From: an uncultured Veillonella sp.
GTDB taxonomy: Bacteria > Bacillota > Negativicutes > Veillonellales > Veillonellaceae
DNA: 28,124 nt
Direction: 5' to 3'
NCBI GenBank assembly: GCA_934202095.1
Contig: CAKPXN010000022.1
Coordinates: 1-28,124, forward strand
Each line of letters opens with the position of its first letter. Within the stretch, counting starts at the first letter, position 1. The position numbers and the translations under genes are program-made. Positions 15,183 to 23,748 of the stretch are shown here, piece by piece. The notes below the pieces were generated by a model. That model had not been told where the DNA came from and did not search any database. It saw only the letters and a program-made list of their open reading frames with translations.

Positions 15183-16331
15183 ATGATTTATGGCATTTTA
15201 CGGTATGTGATTGCTATCCTCATTGGGACGGCAGCATACGTAGGTATGGACAATTTAGCCCCTATTATCGATCCTTATTTAGTATCTCAATTCGCTAGCT
15301 TTGGAGATATGTCGCTTACTGTAGCGCGTATTTCAGTTATTGTAATTGGTACGATTATTGGTATTTTAATAGGCTATTTTATTTCGTCCTTTATTTTAAA
15401 ACAAGGTTTAGTTATTGCTAGACGATTGGAGCGGGTATTAACACATATTCCTAACCAAGAATTGATTGCAGGCACCATCGGTTTATTATTTGGTCTTATT
15501 ATTGCTAATTTAATTGGTGCAGCATTTAATCAGGTTCCTATTATTGGCCCGTATATTTCAATCATTTTAAGTGCTATTTTTGGATATAGTGGTGTACGTT
15601 TGATGGCTCGTAAGGGACCAGAAATGTATCTGAACTACTTGAAACAATGGAAACGCAGTGAGGCGGGGACTAAAAAAGGTAGAGGATTCAATATGTTTGG
15701 GTCTCATAAGTCCACCGATTCTAATGCGACTGCAAAATTACTAGATACTTCTGTTATTATTGATGGTCGTATTAAGGAGTTGTGCGCAACTGGCTTTATT
15801 GATGGACCATTGATTGTTCCTGTCTTTGTTTTAAATGAGTTACAAATTATTTCTGACTCCGCAGACGCGATGAAACGAAATCGTGGACGTCGTGGGTTAG
15901 ATATTTTGAAAGAAATGCAGGATGCAAAACTTGTACCTATTGAAATTGTAGAAGATGACTATGATGATCTACACGAAGTTGATTCTAAATTGATGCGATT
16001 AGCTTTAGAGAAACAATGGAAGCTCATGACAAATGATTTTAATCTCAATAAGGTGGCTCGAGTACAAGGTATTAAGGTTTTAAATTTAAACGAATTAGCC
16101 AATGTATTAAAACCGGCCCTCATTGCAGGCGAATGGATTCGCGTACAAGTGATGAAGGAAGGTAAAGAAGTGCAGCAAGGCGTTGCTTATCTCGATGATG
16201 GTACCATGATTGTCGTAGAAGATGGACGCCCGTATGTAGGTCAAGAGGTTGAAGTAATGGTTACATCCATTTTACAAACCAGTGCAGGTCGTATGATTTT
16301 TGCGCGTGTAGATGGAGGTAAGCATGAGTAA
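15183..16331 (+). CDS. yacL: PIN/TRAM domain membrane protein YacL
   Basis: 382 residues. Four hydrophobic segments occupy about 3-22, 45-70, 93-113 and 118-140. A PIN nuclease domain follows (KLLDTSVIIDGRIKEL with the first metal-binding aspartate D188, the acidic NELQIISD segment, and MTNDFNLNKVA), then a C-terminal TRAM RNA-binding domain from about 316. YacL-type proteins are conserved in Firmicutes and Actinobacteria; a membrane-tethered ribonuclease is the usual prediction, but the substrate is not established. GAAGGAGGTGATG gives an excellent ribosome binding site. The last 8 bases overlap the start of ispDF. Confidence 0.93.
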   Translation: MIYGILRYVIAILIGTAAYVGMDNLAPIIDPYLVSQFASFGDMSLTVARISVIVIGTIIGILIGYFISSFILKQGLVIARRLERVLTHIPNQELIAGTIGLLFGLIIANLIGAAFNQVPIIGPYISIILSAIFGYSGVRLMARKGPEMYLNYLKQWKRSEAGTKKGRGFNMFGSHKSTDSNATAKLLDTSVIIDGRIKELCATGFIDGPLIVPVFVLNELQIISDSADAMKRNRGRRGLDILKEMQDAKLVPIEIVEDDYDDLHEVDSKLMRLALEKQWKLMTNDFNLNKVARVQGIKVLNLNELANVLKPALIAGEWIRVQVMKEGKEVQQGVAYLDDGTMIVVEDGRPYVGQEVEVMVTSILQTSAGRMIFARVDGGKHE

Positions 16332-17496
16332 GGTTAGCTGTATTGTATTAGCCGCCGGCGCAGGCCGCCGGATGGGGCATGATGAGAACAAAATTTTCAT
16401 TAACCTTGGCAATAAATCGATTATTCAATGGACGTTAAGTCATATTGAACAAGTTAAAGCCGTTAATGAAGTCATTCTCGTTGTTGCTGATGGCGAAGCA
16501 GCTTATATGGAGCAGCATATTGCGTCATTAGGGCTTTCAAAATCGATAAAAATTATCACAGGTGGTAAAGAGCGTCAAGACTCTGTGTATGCAGGTTTAC
16601 AAGCGGTTAGTGATGCTGTAGATATCGTCCTCGTTCACGATGGGGCTCGACCAATGGCAAAACCTGAGTTATTTGAACGCGTCATTGAAGGTGCCAAAAC
16701 TCATGGTGCCGTGACCATAGGTGTACCATCTACCGATACGATTAAGCGTGTTGATATAGATGGACAAGTGTTAGAAACATTGAATCGCAATGAGTTGATG
16801 AATATTCAAACACCACAAGGTTTCCAAAAAGCCATATTTAAAGAGGCACAAGAAACAGCCAAGCGCGACAGTTATCTAGGGACGGATGATGTGTCCCTAG
16901 TTGAATATATCGGCAAAGATGTGTACATTTTAGATGGTGATTATGAAAACATCAAGGTCACGACACCAAATGATATAGCAGTGGCTAAGCGGTATTTAGG
17001 AATCAAGGAGCAACAGATGCGCGTAGGTTTTGGTTATGACATTCATCGATTAAAGGAAGGTAGGCCTTGTATTTTGGGTGGCGTTCATATCGAATCACCT
17101 GTGGGGCCGGATGGTCATTCCGATGCAGATGTGTTGATTCATGCATTGATGGATGCCTTACTTGGTGCTGCTGGTTTAAAGGATATAGGGTACTATTTTC
17201 CACCGGAAGATGATGCATATAAAGGGATTTCTAGCATGATTTTATTAAAACATGTGAATTCCCTGTTGAAAGAACGAGGTTTACAAGCCTATAATATAGA
17301 TATTATGGTTATTTCTGAAACACCAAAATTAAAGCCACACATCGATACGATGAAGTCAAATTTACAGTCCGTTTTGGAAATTCCATTAGATCGCATTAGT
17401 ATTAAAGCTACTACCAATGAAATGCTTGGCGCCATCGGTCGTCGCGAAGGCATTGCAGCACAGGCAGTAGTTTCCGTATATGAAGGAGAGGTTTAA
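16324..17496 (+). CDS. ispDF: Bifunctional IspD/IspF enzyme of the MEP isoprenoid pathway
   Basis: 390 residues fusing two enzymes. IspD (about 1-229; 2-C-methyl-D-erythritol 4-phosphate cytidylyltransferase) shows LAAGAGRRMG (9-18) and VHDGARPM. IspF (about 232-390; 2-C-methyl-D-erythritol 2,4-cyclodiphosphate synthase) shows GFGYDIHRL with metal ligands D239 and H241, GHSDADVLIH with H273, and ATTNEMLG followed by GRREGIAAQAV at the end. They are the third and fifth steps of the pathway. The start is ATG 16324, overlapping the yacL stop by 8 bases, with GGAGGT at 16314-16319; an ATG at 16312 lies before that binding site. In Bacillus ispD and ispF are adjacent separate genes at this position. 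Confidence 0.95.
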   Translation: MSKVSCIVLAAGAGRRMGHDENKIFINLGNKSIIQWTLSHIEQVKAVNEVILVVADGEAAYMEQHIASLGLSKSIKIITGGKERQDSVYAGLQAVSDAVDIVLVHDGARPMAKPELFERVIEGAKTHGAVTIGVPSTDTIKRVDIDGQVLETLNRNELMNIQTPQGFQKAIFKEAQETAKRDSYLGTDDVSLVEYIGKDVYILDGDYENIKVTTPNDIAVAKRYLGIKEQQMRVGFGYDIHRLKEGRPCILGGVHIESPVGPDGHSDADVLIHALMDALLGAAGLKDIGYYFPPEDDAYKGISSMILLKHVNSLLKERGLQAYNIDIMVISETPKLKPHIDTMKSNLQSVLEIPLDRISIKATTNEMLGAIGRREGIAAQAVVSVYEGEV

Positions 17497-17498
17497 TT

Positions 17499-18959
17499 AT
17501 GAAGGTACGTTTTGCACCAAGTCCAACAGGTCCATTTCATATTGGCGGTGCTCGATCCGCTTTGTTCAACTGGCTTTTAGCACGTAAGGAAAAAGGTACG
17601 TTTGTACTTCGCATCGAGGATACAGATTTGTCCCGTTCTACCCGTGAAAGTGAAGAAAATATTAAAGCATCTTTACAATGGCTCGGTATGAATTGGGATG
17701 AAGGTATTGACGTAGGTGGGGAAAATGGTCCTTACCGTCAAACAGAACGTCTTGATTTATATAAAGAAGTGACACAACGTTTACTTGATGAAGACAAAGC
17801 TTACGAATGTTTCTGTACTGCTGAAGAACTTGATGAAGTACGTCAGGCGCAAATGGAACGTGGTGAAACTCCTAAATATAATGGTCATTGCTGCCATCTT
17901 ACAGAAGAAGAAAAAGAGAAATATCGTGCAGAAGGTAGAAAACCAACAATCCGTCTTCGTGTACCTTTGAATAAAACCTATGCATTTGATGATATGGTTC
18001 GTGGTCATGTATCCTTTGAATCCAATGGTGTAGGTGATTTCGTAATTGTGAAATCTGATGGTATCCCTGTATATAACTTTGCTGTTGTAATGGATGACCA
18101 CATGATGAAAATCACTCACGTTATCCGCGCAGAAGAACATTTATCTAACACACCTCGTCAAATGGCTATTTACGAAGCACTTGGATGGGAAATTCCTACA
18201 TTTGGTCATATCTCCTTGATTCTTGGTAAAGATTATAAGAAGATGTCTAAACGTCATGGTGCTACATCTGTTGATCAATATAAGCAATTGGGCTACTTGC
18301 CAGAAGCATTGGTAAACTTCTTGGCACTTCTTGGCTGGGCTCCAGAAGGTGAAGAAGAATTCTTTACACAAGATGAATTGATTCAAGCATTCTCCATGGA
18401 CCGCGTTGCTAAGAACCCAGCTGTATTTGATATCGATAAATTAAACCATATCAATTTCCATTACATGAAAAACTTGAGCGATGAAGAATTATTCCGCCTC
18501 TGCTTGCCACATTTAAAAGAAGTCGGTTTAGCTCCAGATAGCTTAAATCAATCTGATATTGATTGGTTAACATTACTTTGCTCTACATTCCGTGATCATA
18601 TTAGCTTTGGTGCTCAAATTAAAGATCATGTAGGCATGTTCATGGGTGAAACAGTATTCCTCGAAGAAGGTCATGAAGAAGAGTTAAAGGCTGTACTTAA
18701 CGAAGAATCTGCGCCAACTGTATTGGCAGCTTTCAAAGAAAAATTAGAAGACATGGACGAAGTTACACCAGAAGCCGTTAAGAAGGCTATCAAGGCTGTT
18801 ATGAAAGAAACTGCTTTGAAAGGTAAATTTGTGTTCATGCCATTGCGTGTTGCCTTGACCGGACAAATGCATGGTCCTGACTTAAACAATATCGTTACAT
18901 TGCTTGGTAAAGAGAAATGCTTACATCATTTAGATAATGTAAGTGCATTAACTAAATAA
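17499..18959 (+). CDS. gltX: Glutamyl-tRNA synthetase
   Basis: A 486-residue class I aminoacyl-tRNA synthetase charging tRNA-Glu in the cytoplasm. Visible: FAPSPTGPFHIGGARSALFN with the HIGH-type motif HIGG (14-17) and the KMSKR motif (248-252). Between them lies the catalytic domain with IRAEEHLSNTPRQ. The C-terminal anticodon-binding half is of normal length. The start is 2 bases after the ispDF stop, using GGAGAGG at the ispDF end, so translation is coupled. In species without GlnRS this enzyme also charges tRNA-Gln for GatCAB; the window does not tell which case applies. Confidence 0.97.
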   Translation: MKVRFAPSPTGPFHIGGARSALFNWLLARKEKGTFVLRIEDTDLSRSTRESEENIKASLQWLGMNWDEGIDVGGENGPYRQTERLDLYKEVTQRLLDEDKAYECFCTAEELDEVRQAQMERGETPKYNGHCCHLTEEEKEKYRAEGRKPTIRLRVPLNKTYAFDDMVRGHVSFESNGVGDFVIVKSDGIPVYNFAVVMDDHMMKITHVIRAEEHLSNTPRQMAIYEALGWEIPTFGHISLILGKDYKKMSKRHGATSVDQYKQLGYLPEALVNFLALLGWAPEGEEEFFTQDELIQAFSMDRVAKNPAVFDIDKLNHINFHYMKNLSDEELFRLCLPHLKEVGLAPDSLNQSDIDWLTLLCSTFRDHISFGAQIKDHVGMFMGETVFLEEGHEEELKAVLNEESAPTVLAAFKEKLEDMDEVTPEAVKKAIKAVMKETALKGKFVFMPLRVALTGQMHGPDLNNIVTLLGKEKCLHHLDNVSALTK

Positions 18960-18973
18960 TTTATTAACAATCA

Positions 18974-19007
18974 AAAGGCTCTCACATCGCATGGTGTGAG
19001 GGCCTTT
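18974..19007 (+). terminator. Terminator downstream of gltX
   Basis: A stem of about 15 bp with two G-T pairs (18974-18988 with 18993-19007) and loop GCAT. The tail is short (TTTGTTG). The -35 region of the next gene begins directly behind it. Confidence 0.82.
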
Positions 19008-19008
19008 G

Positions 19009-19037
19009 TTGTATATATTCTATAGATTTGCTATAAT
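19009..19037 (+). promoter_or_regulatory. Extended -10 promoter of the BASS transporter gene
   Basis: TTGTAT (19009-19014), a 17-base spacer, then TGC-TATAAT (19029-19037), a perfect extended -10 element. The weak -35 is made up for by the TG motif. It touches the gltX terminator. Confidence 0.72.
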
Positions 19038-19081
19038 TATCGGCGTATTTTATTTTAAATTTTATGAAAGTGAGTGTTTTG

Positions 19082-20035
19082 ATGAGTTTTATTCGTTCTA
19101 TCAATCATCTTTTCAATAGCTATCTGTCCTGGATTGTGCTATTGATGGCCGTATTAGCCTATATGTTACCTACATTTTTTGCGTGGATGACACCATATGT
19201 GGCATATATGCTACAATTTGTTATGTTTGCCATGGGGTTAACATTAACTGCACAAGTGTTTTTGGATGTATTTAAACAGCCAATGAAGGTTATTCTTGTA
19301 TCAGTTATTCAGTTCTTATGGATGCCATTATCTGGTTTTTTAGTAGGCATTATTTTTAATTTCCCTCCTGAAATCGCTATTGGTTTTATTTTATTAGGTG
19401 CATGCCCTGGGGGCACAGCTTCTAATGTTATGACATTCCTCGCAAATGGTAATGTTCCTTTATCCGTATCTGCTACGACCGTATCTACGTTGTTGGCTCC
19501 AATTTTGACACCATTATTCGTAGTATTGTATGCAGGTGCTACATCTTCCATTGAAATTCAATTTATGCCGATGTTTATATCTATCGTTAAGATCGTATTG
19601 GTTCCTATTATTTTAGGTATTGTATTAAACTATTTCATTGGATCTAAAATTGAACCTGTGAAAGCCGTATGTCCAACAATTGCAGCTATTGCAGTATTAC
19701 TTATCCTAGCTGCCGTAACAGCAGTTAACCAAAAACAAATTGCAGAAACAGGGTTCATTATCTTTGTAGCTTGCTTAGCACAAAATCTAAGTGGTTATGT
19801 AGTTACATTCTTTATATGTAAAGCTCTTAGTATTGATGTATCATCCCGTCGTGCTATGCAAATCGAAGTGGCTATGCAAAATTCCGCTTTATCCGTATCC
19901 TTAGCAATGAAACATTTTACTCCACAAGCTGCGGTAGCAGGGGCTGTATTCTCGATTATCCATAACTTTACAGGATCAATTTTTGCTGGTATTTGCCGTA
20001 AACATGATGATAAAGAGAAATTAGAACAGGCATAA
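19082..20035 (+). CDS. BASS family (bile acid:sodium symporter-like) transporter
   Basis: 317 residues, very hydrophobic, with about nine to ten membrane segments. BASS-family signatures are present: the GACPGGTASNVMTFLANGNV segment with VPLSVSATTV behind it, and the late AMQNSALSVSLAMKHF helix break. Bacterial members carry various organic anions (pantoate, keto acids, sulfated or steroid acids) with sodium; the substrate cannot be read from sequence, and bile acid is unlikely to be the native one. I chose ATG 19082, preceded by AAAGTGAG. An ATG at 19064 is in frame but has no ribosome binding site. The gene has its own promoter and sits where Bacillus carries cysE, between gltX and cysS. 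Confidence 0.9.
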   Translation: MSFIRSINHLFNSYLSWIVLLMAVLAYMLPTFFAWMTPYVAYMLQFVMFAMGLTLTAQVFLDVFKQPMKVILVSVIQFLWMPLSGFLVGIIFNFPPEIAIGFILLGACPGGTASNVMTFLANGNVPLSVSATTVSTLLAPILTPLFVVLYAGATSSIEIQFMPMFISIVKIVLVPIILGIVLNYFIGSKIEPVKAVCPTIAAIAVLLILAAVTAVNQKQIAETGFIIFVACLAQNLSGYVVTFFICKALSIDVSSRRAMQIEVAMQNSALSVSLAMKHFTPQAAVAGAVFSIIHNFTGSIFAGICRKHDDKEKLEQA

Positions 20036-20088
20036 TCCATAAAATTGCACATAATAATATTGAGAATTTATTTCAATAAAATCGTATA

Positions 20089-20172
20089 AAAACCTCCATT
20101 TTCATAACCTATAATATGTTTAATTCCCTTGATATGGGGACATATTTAATGGTGCTGAAGGTGGAGGCTTTT
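20089..20172 (+). terminator. Long structured 3' element, probable terminator of the BASS gene
   Basis: The outer stem AAAA-CCTCCA (20089-20098) pairs with TGGAGG-C-TTTT (20162-20172) around a 63-base insert. The insert itself folds: AATATG/CATATT outside TTCCC/GGGGA with a TTGATAT loop. The final T-run is short. It may be a terminator with a branched stem or a small structured RNA. Confidence 0.5.
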
Positions 20173-20182
20173 CTTGTAATTA

Positions 20183-20211
20183 TTGACATTATATAGCATT
20201 ATTGGTAAAAT
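20183..20211 (+). promoter_or_regulatory. Sigma-A promoter of the T-box-cysS operon
   Basis: Perfect TTGACA (20183-20188), a 17-base spacer and TAAAAT (20206-20211, 5 of 6), the latter preceded by the extended element TGG. Expected start near 20218, which leaves room for a complete T-box leader before cysS. Confidence 0.8.
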
Positions 20212-20239
20212 TATTTTATATCTTAATATTGGTATACAT

Positions 20240-20469
20240 TAAAAGCTAAGATTGAAAGAAGTACTCTACAACTAACTTTTTAGCGAGAACCGATGGTGGG
20301 AGGGTTTAAGGATAGGTAGACGAAATGCATTCATGAGCTGACATTCCGATTATAGGTAGGTTTGTCCGGTGACGCGCCGTTATGCGATGAGTGGGTACCA
20401 TAAATGGCACCTAACAGAGTGGAACCGCGGACCATCGTCTCTGTATGAGATGAGGGTTCTTTTTTATTT
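20240..20469 (+). promoter_or_regulatory. T-box riboswitch, cysteine specifier, upstream of cysS
   Basis: A T-box leader that senses uncharged tRNA and prevents termination. Stem I contains the AGCGAGAACCGATGGTGGGAG-like conserved distal region (20281-20301) and a specifier loop GAAATGCATTC whose codon TGC (20326-20328) reads cysteine. The T-box itself is AGAGTGGAACCGCGG (20416-20430). The terminator is GGACCATCGTCTC (20429-20441) paired with GAGATGAGGGTTC (20447-20459), followed by TTTTTT. The terminator 5' arm begins inside the T-box, so the antiterminator and terminator exclude each other. The specifier agrees with the gene it controls. This leader accounts for most of the 20036-20494 gap. 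Confidence 0.93.
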
Positions 20470-20494
20470 TTCGAACATGGAGGCATCAGTATCG

Positions 20495-21943
20495 ATGAGA
20501 GAAATTATAGTTTATAATACAATGACGCGCCAAAAAGAGGTATTTTCTCCTGTAACACCAGGTGAAGCAAAGATGTATGTTTGTGGTGTAACACCATACA
20601 ATCATCCTCATATTGGTAATGCTCGTCCTTTTGTAACTTGGGACGTAATTCGTCGCTATATGAAACATGTAGGATATAAAGTGACATATGTACAAAACTT
20701 CACTGATGTAGACGATAAAATTATTAATACATCCAATGGGGAAGGTGTAGCATGGGACGTAATTGCCAATCGTTATATTGATAGCTATTTTGAAGTAATG
20801 GATGCACTTGGCGTAGAACGTGCTGATGTATACCCACGCGTATCTACTCATATCCCTGATATCCTTAAGATGATTGAGACTCTTATCGATAAGGGTTATG
20901 CGTATGAACTCGATGGCGATGTGTATTTTAGCGTAGAAAAATTTGATCATTATGGCGAATTGTCTGGTCGTACATTAGATGATATGGAAGCAGGCGCTCG
21001 TATCGAAGTGGATGGTCGTAAAAAGAACCCTATGGACTTTGCACTTTGGAAATCTGCCAAACCAGGTGAACCATCCTGGGAAAGTCCTTGGGGCAACGGT
21101 CGTCCAGGTTGGCATATTGAATGTTCCGCTATGAGCCAAAAATATTTAGGCGAAGAATTTGATTTCCATGGTGGTGGTAGTGATTTGATTTTCCCTCATC
21201 ATGAAAATGAAATTGCCCAATCTGAAGGCTGTTCTGGTCATCACCCATCTGTAAAATACTGGTTGCATAATGGATTCATTACGATTAATTCCGAAAAAAT
21301 GTCCAAATCCTTGAACAATTTCTTCTTGGTGAAAGATATTTTGGAACAATATAGTCCAGATGCTTTGCGTTACTTCTTACTTAGCACACATTATCGTAGC
21401 CCATTGGATTTCTCCGATGAACGCTTAGAAGAAGCTAATAAATCTTTGGAACGATTAGGTACTGCTATCGAAAATCTTTTATATCTTGAAAAATGTGAAG
21501 CTGGCCCTTGTGACGACGCTCAACGTTTATTAGAAAAAGCTAAAGAATATGAAGAAGAATTCGAAGCTGCTATGAGCGATGATTTTAACACTGCATTGGC
21601 TACATCCAGTATGTTCGGCCTTGCTAAGGAAATCAATATTTACTACCAAGTTGTAACAGGTAGAGAAGGCGTTGTTTGCCAAGAGGCTATAGCTGAGGTA
21701 AAACGTATCTTTAAATTTATGACAGAGGTTATTGGCGTATTAGAAAAAGCTTGGGAAGGTAATACTGGTGCCGACGCAGCAGAATACGAACAATTGATGG
21801 ACGTTATTCTCTCTGTTCGTCAAGCATGCCGTGAACAAAAACAATGGGCTCTTGCCGATTGCATTCGCGACCGATTAGCTGAAATTGGTATTACTATTGA
21901 AGATTCTCCTACAGGAGCGCGGTGGAAAAAGCGTGAAATTTAA
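20495..21943 (+). CDS. cysS: Cysteinyl-tRNA synthetase
   Basis: 482 residues; class I synthetase charging tRNA-Cys. Visible: MYVCGVTPYNHPHIGNARPF with zinc ligand C30 and the HIGH-type HIGN (39-42), further zinc-ligand blocks WHIECSAMS and IFPHHENEIAQSE, and KMSKS (268-272). The start is ATG 20495, with GGAGG at 20479-20483. In-frame upstream starts would translate the T-box terminator and are rejected. Expression is set by the cysteine T-box. The last 11 bases overlap mrnC, so cysS, mrnC and rlmB are probably one transcript. Confidence 0.97.
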   Translation: MREIIVYNTMTRQKEVFSPVTPGEAKMYVCGVTPYNHPHIGNARPFVTWDVIRRYMKHVGYKVTYVQNFTDVDDKIINTSNGEGVAWDVIANRYIDSYFEVMDALGVERADVYPRVSTHIPDILKMIETLIDKGYAYELDGDVYFSVEKFDHYGELSGRTLDDMEAGARIEVDGRKKNPMDFALWKSAKPGEPSWESPWGNGRPGWHIECSAMSQKYLGEEFDFHGGGSDLIFPHHENEIAQSEGCSGHHPSVKYWLHNGFITINSEKMSKSLNNFFLVKDILEQYSPDALRYFLLSTHYRSPLDFSDERLEEANKSLERLGTAIENLLYLEKCEAGPCDDAQRLLEKAKEYEEEFEAAMSDDFNTALATSSMFGLAKEINIYYQVVTGREGVVCQEAIAEVKRIFKFMTEVIGVLEKAWEGNTGADAAEYEQLMDVILSVRQACREQKQWALADCIRDRLAEIGITIEDSPTGARWKKREI

Positions 21944-22418
21944 ACAATTTCAATTTGTGAAACAAGAAGCTATTAAAAAATTAATACTCCTAGATACTGA
22001 GGACCATTCTTTTGTATCTAAACCAGCATCTGAAGTTTTAGCTTCAGATGCTGTTATGTTGGCCTATATTGGTGATGCTGTATATTCTATGTACATTAGA
22101 CAACGCGTTGTAGAAATGAGCATTTCAAAGGTTCAGGTTCTACATACATTGGTAACCGAATTTATTTGTGCAAAATCTCAGTCAAAAGTATTGGAACAAT
22201 TAGAATCAATACTTACAGAGGATGAACACACAATTGCTAGACGAGCTCGAAATAGTAATGTCAATGTACCTAAGAGTAGTTCTGTACGAGAATATCGAAA
22301 TAGTACCGCCTTTGAAGCAGTCCTTGGTTTCTTATATGAAACAGGTCAGCAGGATCGACTTAATGAATTGATGAAAGAGGCCTATTCTATTACATTAAGA
22401 GGACTTTCACATGGATAA
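21933..22418 (+). CDS. mrnC: Mini-ribonuclease III (MrnC)
   Basis: 161 residues. RNase III catalytic domain without the double-stranded RNA-binding domain; in Bacillus it matures 23S rRNA with help from ribosomal protein L3. Visible: VMLAYIGDAVYSMYI with catalytic D48, the basic RARNSNVNVPKSS segment and YRNSTAFEAVLGFLY with E128. The start is GTG 21933, inside the cysS end (11-base overlap), with GGTGG at 21922-21926; no ATG gives a complete domain. The N-terminal 30 residues are a little longer than typical. It overlaps rlmB by 8 bases. Confidence 0.93.
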   Translation: MKFKQFQFVKQEAIKKLILLDTEDHSFVSKPASEVLASDAVMLAYIGDAVYSMYIRQRVVEMSISKVQVLHTLVTEFICAKSQSKVLEQLESILTEDEHTIARRARNSNVNVPKSSSVREYRNSTAFEAVLGFLYETGQQDRLNELMKEAYSITLRGLSHG

Positions 22419-23148
22419 TTATATTGTAGGCAGAAATGCCGTAAAGGAAGCATTAAAAGCAGGCCGTTCTATACAACGCATTTTAGTGAGTGACGACAAA
22501 ATTAAAACGGGTTTATCTGACATCGTGGGTCTAGCGAAATCTAAGGGTGTAGAAGTTCGTCCCACACCTGTTAAGCAGATGAATCGATATGAAACGGATG
22601 TACCTCATCAAGGTGTCATTGCATTTGTTAATGCTGTAGAATTTAAAGACCTTGGAGAAGTGCTGCAAGAGTCCAATCATGAGAATCCATTGCTTATTTT
22701 AACGGATGGTGTAGAGGATCCTCATAATATGGGGGCTATTATCCGTACTGCTGAATGTGTGGGAGCCACTGCAGTTTTGATTCCAAAACGTCATAATGCA
22801 CCTATTAACGCAACGGTTGCTAAAACATCTGCCGGTGCAGTAGAACAGATTCCACTCGTTCAAGTGGGGAATGTTACGCAAACGATTAAACAATTACAAA
22901 AGAAAGGATTCTGGGCCCTTGGCGCTCATATGGAAGGTGATCGCACCTTGTATGAAGCGGATTTAACCATACCTACGGTCCTCGTCATTGGCAATGAAGG
23001 GAAAGGCATTAGTCGCGTTGTAAAAGAAGCTTGTGATTTTCTAGTCACCATTCCGATGTATGGCAAGTTAAATTCTTTGAATGCATCTGTAGCAGCGGCT
23101 ATCCTTATGTATGAAGCTGTTCGTCAACGGACTATGAAGGCGAAATAG
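22411..23148 (+). CDS. rlmB: 23S rRNA 2'-O-ribose G2251 methyltransferase RlmB (TrmH/SPOUT family)
   Basis: 245 residues. The N-terminal substrate-binding domain (1-75, starting DNYIVGRNAVKEAL) is followed by a SPOUT knot domain. The three family motifs are visible: LILTDGVEDPHNMGAIIRTA, VIGNEGKGIS (192-201), and IPMYGKLNSLNASVAAAILM at the C-terminus. The enzyme methylates a guanosine ribose in the peptidyl-transferase region using S-adenosylmethionine. The ATG lies 8 bases inside mrnC. Other TrmH-family substrates cannot be fully excluded. Confidence 0.93.
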   Translation: MDNYIVGRNAVKEALKAGRSIQRILVSDDKIKTGLSDIVGLAKSKGVEVRPTPVKQMNRYETDVPHQGVIAFVNAVEFKDLGEVLQESNHENPLLILTDGVEDPHNMGAIIRTAECVGATAVLIPKRHNAPINATVAKTSAGAVEQIPLVQVGNVTQTIKQLQKKGFWALGAHMEGDRTLYEADLTIPTVLVIGNEGKGISRVVKEACDFLVTIPMYGKLNSLNASVAAAILMYEAVRQRTMKAK

Positions 23149-23157
23149 AGGTGCTGT

Positions 23158-23694
23158 ATGCTAAAGGATATATTAATCGTCGATGGGTATAATGTCATCT
23201 TCGCATGGCAACAATTAAAGCAGTTGGCTAATGAATCCTTGGAACATGCTCGTATGGAACTGCGTAATCAACTATTGAATTATGGCAAATTTAAAGGATA
23301 TGAGGTCATACTTGTTTTTGATGGTAAATATACCAAGTCAATTGCGAGCATAGAGGAAATCACTAAAGGATTTATTGAAGTATATACTGATGATGGTGAA
23401 ACAGCAGATTCCTTTATTGAAAGAGAGGTATTTTTGCGCCAAGGTAAGTATACCAATGTTTATGTTGTAACCTCTGATGGAGCCGAACAAAATCAAATAT
23501 TAGGTTCTGGTGGATTGCGAATCCCTGCGAGAGAGTTGCAAAATGATATGCGCCTTGCTAAGCAAGAAGAACGCTTACAATATACACATAAACACCATCG
23601 CGACCAGATGGTACTCAGGAGAAATGAGGTATATGACCACTTAAATCCCGATGTGGCTGAAAAATTAGAAGCTATACGGAGAGGTACAAAGTAA
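23158..23694 (+). CDS. yacP: NYN-domain endoribonuclease YacP (Rae1-like)
   Basis: 178 residues. An NYN/PIN-like domain: ILIVDGYNVIFAW with acidic D9 at the start, VILVFDG in the middle, and DDGETADSFIEREV and VVTSDGAEQ further on, supplying the clustered acidic residues of the family. In Bacillus the homologue Rae1 cuts mRNA in the ribosomal A site. The C-terminal third is charged. It starts 9 bases after rlmB with GAGGTG upstream, in the conserved mrnC-rlmB-yacP-sigH order. Confidence 0.9.
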   Translation: MLKDILIVDGYNVIFAWQQLKQLANESLEHARMELRNQLLNYGKFKGYEVILVFDGKYTKSIASIEEITKGFIEVYTDDGETADSFIEREVFLRQGKYTNVYVVTSDGAEQNQILGSGGLRIPARELQNDMRLAKQEERLQYTHKHHRDQMVLRRNEVYDHLNPDVAEKLEAIRRGTK

Positions 23695-23748
23695 GCAGAA
23701 CAGATAGACCTACTGTAGTAGTATGAAGTACATTCTATTTCATAAATA

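Noticed and set aside
20369..20494. N-terminal extension of cysS
   Set aside because: It would translate the T-box antiterminator and terminator; family proteins begin at the residues following ATG 20495.
20486..20950. A 154-codon minus-strand open frame within cysS
   Set aside because: It is antisense to the conserved catalytic domain of cysS and its product shows no family resemblance.
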